Source: Palsa-504 sp963744575 (GTDB taxonomy: Bacteria > Actinomycetota > Actinomycetes > Streptosporangiales > Streptosporangiaceae). Taken from it: a stretch of 64,000 bases of DNA. Shown piece after piece: positions 60,804 through 64,000 of this stretch (the first letter of the stretch is position 1; the number at the start of each line of letters is the position of its first letter). Under the pieces are notes generated by a model. That model was not told the origin of the DNA. It made no database searches and saw only the letters and a list, made by a program, of their open reading frames with translations. The DNA is taken from NCBI GenBank assembly GCA_963744575.1, contig CAVUUF010000022.1, forward strand, positions 45,589 through 109,588, given 5' to 3'. The position numbers and the translations under genes are program-made.

Positions 60804-60850
60804 GATCCGGGATTGCCTTCCCGGGGATCCGGGATTGCCTTCCCGGGGAT
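60804..60850. repeat. 22-bp tandem repeat (two copies)
   Basis: GATCCGGGATTGCCTTCCCG plus GG occupies 60804-60825 and is repeated at 60826-60847, followed by GAT. Each unit contains the near-palindrome CCGGGATTGCCTTCCCGG. Confidence 0.8.
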
Positions 60851-61075
60851 AGAGGCGCCCCGCGATGGCGCCGGGTCCGGACCGGCCGCAGCGGGCCCCG
60901 TCGTACGTAGCGCCTGGCCCGGGTGGCGATCGGCCGGCCGGAGGGTGTGCCACCCTGCCCGTTCGGGGTAAGGGGCTCAAATAGCTCGCGGAACGTAGCA
61001 CGCCGGTGCGCACGTGATCATGTCTGGGCGCGCTCGCGCGGCTACGCTTGAGCTCCGGATATCGAGGAGGTTCGC

Positions 61076-63325
61076 GTGGTCCTGCGGATGACCATCGGTT
61101 TGGCGCTGACCGCGGTGGCGTTGGCGGTGGCCGGGCGGCGGATGTGGTGGCTGAAGCGGCTGGCGTTCAGCGGGCAGCCGGCGCCGGAGCGGGTGGCGGC
61201 GGTGCGGTCGCATCCGGGCCGGGATGCCGGGGTGGAGGCGGCCGAGGTGATCGGGCAGCGCAAGCTGCTGAAGTGGACGGTGCCCGGCGCGGCGCACGCG
61301 GCCACATTCTGGGGCTTCACGGTGCTGCTGCTGACGATCATCGAATCGTTCGGGGCGCTGTTCGACCGGACGTTCTCCCTGCCCTGGATCGGGCACTGGG
61401 CGCTGGTCGGGTTCCTCGAGGACCTGTTCGCGGTGGGGGTGCTGGCCGGGATCATCACCTTCGCCGTGATCCGGCTGCGCAACAACCCGCACACCGAAGG
61501 CCGCAAGTCGCGGTTCTTCGGGTCGCACACGACCGCGGCGTGGCTGGTGCTGGGGATGATCTTCCTGGTCATTGCGACCCTGCTGATCTACCGGGGCGCG
61601 CAGATCAACACCGGGGTGTTCCCCTACCCGCACGGCGCGTTCGCCTCGGAAATTGTCGGGCACTGGCTGGCGCCGCTGGGGTACGGGACCAATGCGGTGC
61701 TGGAAGCGACCTTCCTGATCGCCCAGGTCGCGGTGGTGATGGTGTTCCTGGTCATCGTGGCCTATTCCAAGCACCTGCACATCTTCCTGGCCCCGGTGAA
61801 CGTGCTGTTCTCCCGCCGGCCGAACGGGCTCGGGCCGCTGGAGCCGATGCGGTCCGGCGGAAAGGTGCTGGACTTCGAGGAGGCCGACCCGGATACCGAC
61901 GTGTTCGGGCTGGGGAAGATCGAGGACTTCTCCTGGAAGGGCCTGCTGGACATGGGCACCTGCACCGAGTGCGGCCGGTGCCAGTCGCAGTGCCCGGCCT
62001 GGGCAACGGGCAAGCCGCTGTCGCCCAAGCAGGTCATCCTGGACCTGCGCGATCACGCGTTCGCCCAAGCGCCGTATCTGCTCGCGGGTTCGGATGAGGA
62101 GCGGGCTAAGCTGCCGGAGGCGGTCCGGGCCGAGGCGGCCCGCCCGCTGGTGGGCGCGAAGGATGACGGCGGGGTGATCGACCCGGACGTGCTGTGGTCG
62201 TGCACGAACTGCGGGGCGTGCGTGGAGGAGTGCCCGGTGGACATCGAGCACATCGACCACATCGACGGGATGCGCCGGCACCAGGTGCTGATCGAGTCGG
62301 CGTTCCCGGTCGAGGCGGCCGGGATGCTGCGGAACCTGGAGAACAAGGGCGACCCGTGGGGCATGGGCGCCGCCCGCCGGGCCGACTGGATCAGCGAGCT
62401 GGACTTCGAGGTCCCCGTGGCCGAGGGCAAGCTCGAGCCCGACGTGGAGTACCTGTTCTGGGTGGGGTGCGCCGGGGCGCTGGAGGACCGGGCCAAGCGC
62501 ACCACCAAGGCCATCGCGACCCTGCTGCACCAGGCCGGGGTGGCGTTCGCGGTGCTGGGGCCGGGCGAGACGTGTACCGGGGACCCGGCCCGGCGGATCG
62601 GGAACGAGTTCGTGTTCTCCATGCTGGCCCAGCAGAACATCGAGACCCTGAACGAGGTGGCGGCGCGCACGGTGGTGGCGTCGTGCCCGCACTGCTTCAA
62701 CACCATCGCCCGGGAATACCCGCAGCTGGGCGGCAACTTCAAGGTGATCCACCACACCCAGCTGCTGGCGAAGCTGGTCGCCGACGGCAAGCTGACGCCG
62801 GTGACCGCGGTAGAGGAGAAGCTGACCTACCACGACCCGTGCTTCCTGGGCCGGCACAACAAGGTGTTCACCCCGCCCCGGGAGATCCTGGAGGCGGTGC
62901 CGGGGGTGCGGGTCGAGGAGATGCACCGGTGCAAGAACCGCGGGTTCTGCTGCGGCGCGGGCGGGGCGCGGATGTGGATGGAGGAGCGGATCGGCAAGCG
63001 GATCAATACCGAGCGGATCGACGAAGCCCTGGCCCTGAACCCGGACACCATCTCCACCGCCTGCCCCTACTGCCTGGTCATGCTCGGCGACGCGGTAGCC
63101 GCGAAGAAGGGCTCCGGCGACGCCAAGGACACCCTCGAAGTCGTCGACGTGGCTCAACTCCTCGCCCGTTCGGTCCCAAGAATGGCAACAGCCGTCACCG
63201 GCGGACACGGCGGCGCGGACGGAGCGGCCACCGCGGACGGGACGGCCGGCACCGCGGACGGGACGGTCGGCACCGCGGACGCGGCCGCCGCGAGCCAAGA
63301 CGGCCCGGGAGCCGCGGACGGCTGA
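61076..63325 (+). CDS. etfD: EtfD-like membrane Fe-S oxidoreductase (electron-transfer flavoprotein:quinone type)
   Basis: 749 aa. Residues 1-250 are about five to six membrane helices like a NarI-type haem b subunit (HAATFWGFTVLLLTIIESFG). Two [4Fe-4S] motifs follow, CTECGRCQSQCP (about 296) and CTNCGACVEECP (about 376). Two CCG domains follow (CPHCFNT; HDPCFLGRHN; GFCCGAGGARMWMEE). M. tuberculosis Rv0338c, named EtfD, has this layout and passes electrons from EtfAB during fatty-acid oxidation. The tail is a low-complexity TADGT repeat. GTG 61076 follows GAGGAGG; ATG 61088 is an alternative. No etfAB is in the window. Confidence 0.9.
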   Translation: MVLRMTIGLALTAVALAVAGRRMWWLKRLAFSGQPAPERVAAVRSHPGRDAGVEAAEVIGQRKLLKWTVPGAAHAATFWGFTVLLLTIIESFGALFDRTFSLPWIGHWALVGFLEDLFAVGVLAGIITFAVIRLRNNPHTEGRKSRFFGSHTTAAWLVLGMIFLVIATLLIYRGAQINTGVFPYPHGAFASEIVGHWLAPLGYGTNAVLEATFLIAQVAVVMVFLVIVAYSKHLHIFLAPVNVLFSRRPNGLGPLEPMRSGGKVLDFEEADPDTDVFGLGKIEDFSWKGLLDMGTCTECGRCQSQCPAWATGKPLSPKQVILDLRDHAFAQAPYLLAGSDEERAKLPEAVRAEAARPLVGAKDDGGVIDPDVLWSCTNCGACVEECPVDIEHIDHIDGMRRHQVLIESAFPVEAAGMLRNLENKGDPWGMGAARRADWISELDFEVPVAEGKLEPDVEYLFWVGCAGALEDRAKRTTKAIATLLHQAGVAFAVLGPGETCTGDPARRIGNEFVFSMLAQQNIETLNEVAARTVVASCPHCFNTIAREYPQLGGNFKVIHHTQLLAKLVADGKLTPVTAVEEKLTYHDPCFLGRHNKVFTPPREILEAVPGVRVEEMHRCKNRGFCCGAGGARMWMEERIGKRINTERIDEALALNPDTISTACPYCLVMLGDAVAAKKGSGDAKDTLEVVDVAQLLARSVPRMATAVTGGHGGADGAATADGTAGTADGTVGTADAAAASQDGPGAADG

Positions 63326-64000
63326 CCGGGCCGTCAGCCGTCGGTCCCCGTGGCTCCTTATCCGGACGGCCAGAGGTGACCGAGCCCGGCATAGAAGGCG
63401 GCCTCCTCAGGGGTCGGGGCCGCCCCGGCCGCGGTCAAGGGGGCCAGGCTGGGCTCGGCCCGCCTCCGGCGGCCATCCGCCAGGCAGGCGTATCACCGCG
63501 AGCACGACGATGTGGCTGCGCCGGTCGTGCCCGTACCACCCGGACCGGCCGTCCCGGGCGGTGCGAGACCCGGGTCATACCGCATCGATGCTGCCGGGGG
63601 CCGTGTCCAAAGATAACCCGCGGGGTTCCGGGCCGTGCGCGGGCACCACGCATCACTGCTGTCACAGCGCCACGATGACGCGATCCCCGCCTAGCCCGCG
63701 CCGGCCAGCGCGGCCGCAAGCCGACGGGTTAATAACTGACGCGTCCGGGCGACATCGCATCACATCGATGCTGTTCCCAGGCGGGCGCCTGCCCGGATCC
63801 GGGCCGGCCCGGGGAGCTGGCGGGACGGGTGGTGCTGACGGGGTCTCCGGCACGGCCGGCCGTAGGCCGGGGCCGTCCGGCCGCACGGGCGAAGCCTTAT
63901 GTGAGGCGGACGTAGCGGTAGTTTGTTGACCTTGGAGCGGGTTCGCGGTATGCCGGGGAGTAGTGTCGTGACGTGCTCAGGGGTGTGTGATGACGCGACG
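63326..64000. other. Terminal 675 bp without a supported gene
   Basis: Open frames here have no recognisable motif and no good ribosome sites. Near the edge, TTGACC (63927-63932) and TATGCC 17 bases later form a possible promoter. An ATG at 63990 preceded by AGGGG may begin a gene that continues beyond the window. Confidence 0.45.

Larger units (their letters stand above)
60548..61075. promoter_or_regulatory. Divergent region between dnaK and the EtfD-like gene
   Basis: 528 bp. The left part holds the two HAIR sites and the dnaK promoter. The right part has a 22-bp tandem repeat (listed separately) and the GAGGAGG ribosome site of the oxidoreductase at about 61062-61069. Apart from these I see nothing in 60660-60800 or 60855-61055. 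Confidence 0.55.

Noticed and set aside
63510..63929. 139-codon rightward ORF near the right edge
   Set aside because: No motif, no ribosome site and amino-acid composition typical of a GC-rich shadow frame.

Overview
The window is a 64-kb piece of chromosome from a very GC-rich actinobacterium. The evidence is strong GC bias at third codon positions, frequent GTG starts, four-base GTGA/ATGA overlaps between genes, and actinobacterial marker genes: a BldG-type anti-sigma antagonist, a MarP-like protease, HspR with HAIR operators, DUF3151, a class F sortase and an EtfD-like Fe-S oxidoreductase. The genus cannot be fixed from sequence alone. Gene order at 3-12 kb (prpE/acs-type synthetase, nth, Nudix, marP, alpha/beta hydrolase, holin-like protein) and at 46-63 kb (purA, DUF3151, fba, DedA, pyrE, clpB, hspR-dnaJ-grpE-dnaK, EtfD) recalls, from memory, the Mycobacterium tuberculosis Rv3667-Rv3674c and Rv0338c-Rv0384c neighbourhoods. 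Gene order at 12.6-18.8 kb (helicase, bldG, anti-sigma kinase, hppA) recalls S. coelicolor SCO3550-SCO3547.

Layout. 1-3.3 kb: edge-truncated TauE/SafE exporter, then a two-gene LigD (phosphoesterase-ligase, then polymerase). 3.3-11.4 kb: propionyl-CoA synthetase, Nudix, ComF-like protein, nth, CoA-type Nudix, MarP, DUF309, an alpha/beta hydrolase with a Gly at the nucleophile position, and a holin-like membrane protein. 11.4-12.6 kb: a gene-poor stretch rich in palindromes. 12.6-18.8 kb: DUF1998 helicase, BldG partner-switch pair, proton-pumping pyrophosphatase. 18.8-30 kb: serB, queA, SDR, a GAF kinase/LuxR regulator pair, sortase F with a likely substrate, an ABC ATPase, SPFH protein, Rieske/DUF2231 protein, two winged-helix regulators and a hemerythrin protein.

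30-41 kb is the most distinctive region, a probable cation-homeostasis island. It holds a KdpE-like regulator; a KdpD-related kinase that lacks the KdpD/USP input domain, with no kdpFABC nearby; two convergent KimA-type potassium permease paralogues, each carrying a USP-like domain and an extra C-terminal OB-fold-like domain; and a soluble PRC-MgtE_N-CBS protein translationally coupled to an NRAMP-related (probably Mg2+) transporter. 41-50.8 kb: aminotransferase, then a leftward fba-DUF3151-purA-purD-purB-murA run, DedA and pyrE. 51-53.6 kb: an NYN-domain protein whose reading frame breaks in a GC-rich tract, and a small tetratricopeptide-like protein. 53.6-60.6 kb: the dnaK-grpE-dnaJ-hspR-clpB heat-shock operon with two HAIR-like operators. 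61-63.3 kb: EtfD-like oxidoreductase. The last 0.7 kb has no supported gene.

Two copies of one dispersed palindromic repeat (42453-42546 and 50921-51044, opposite orientation) differ in length by exactly three 10-bp units.
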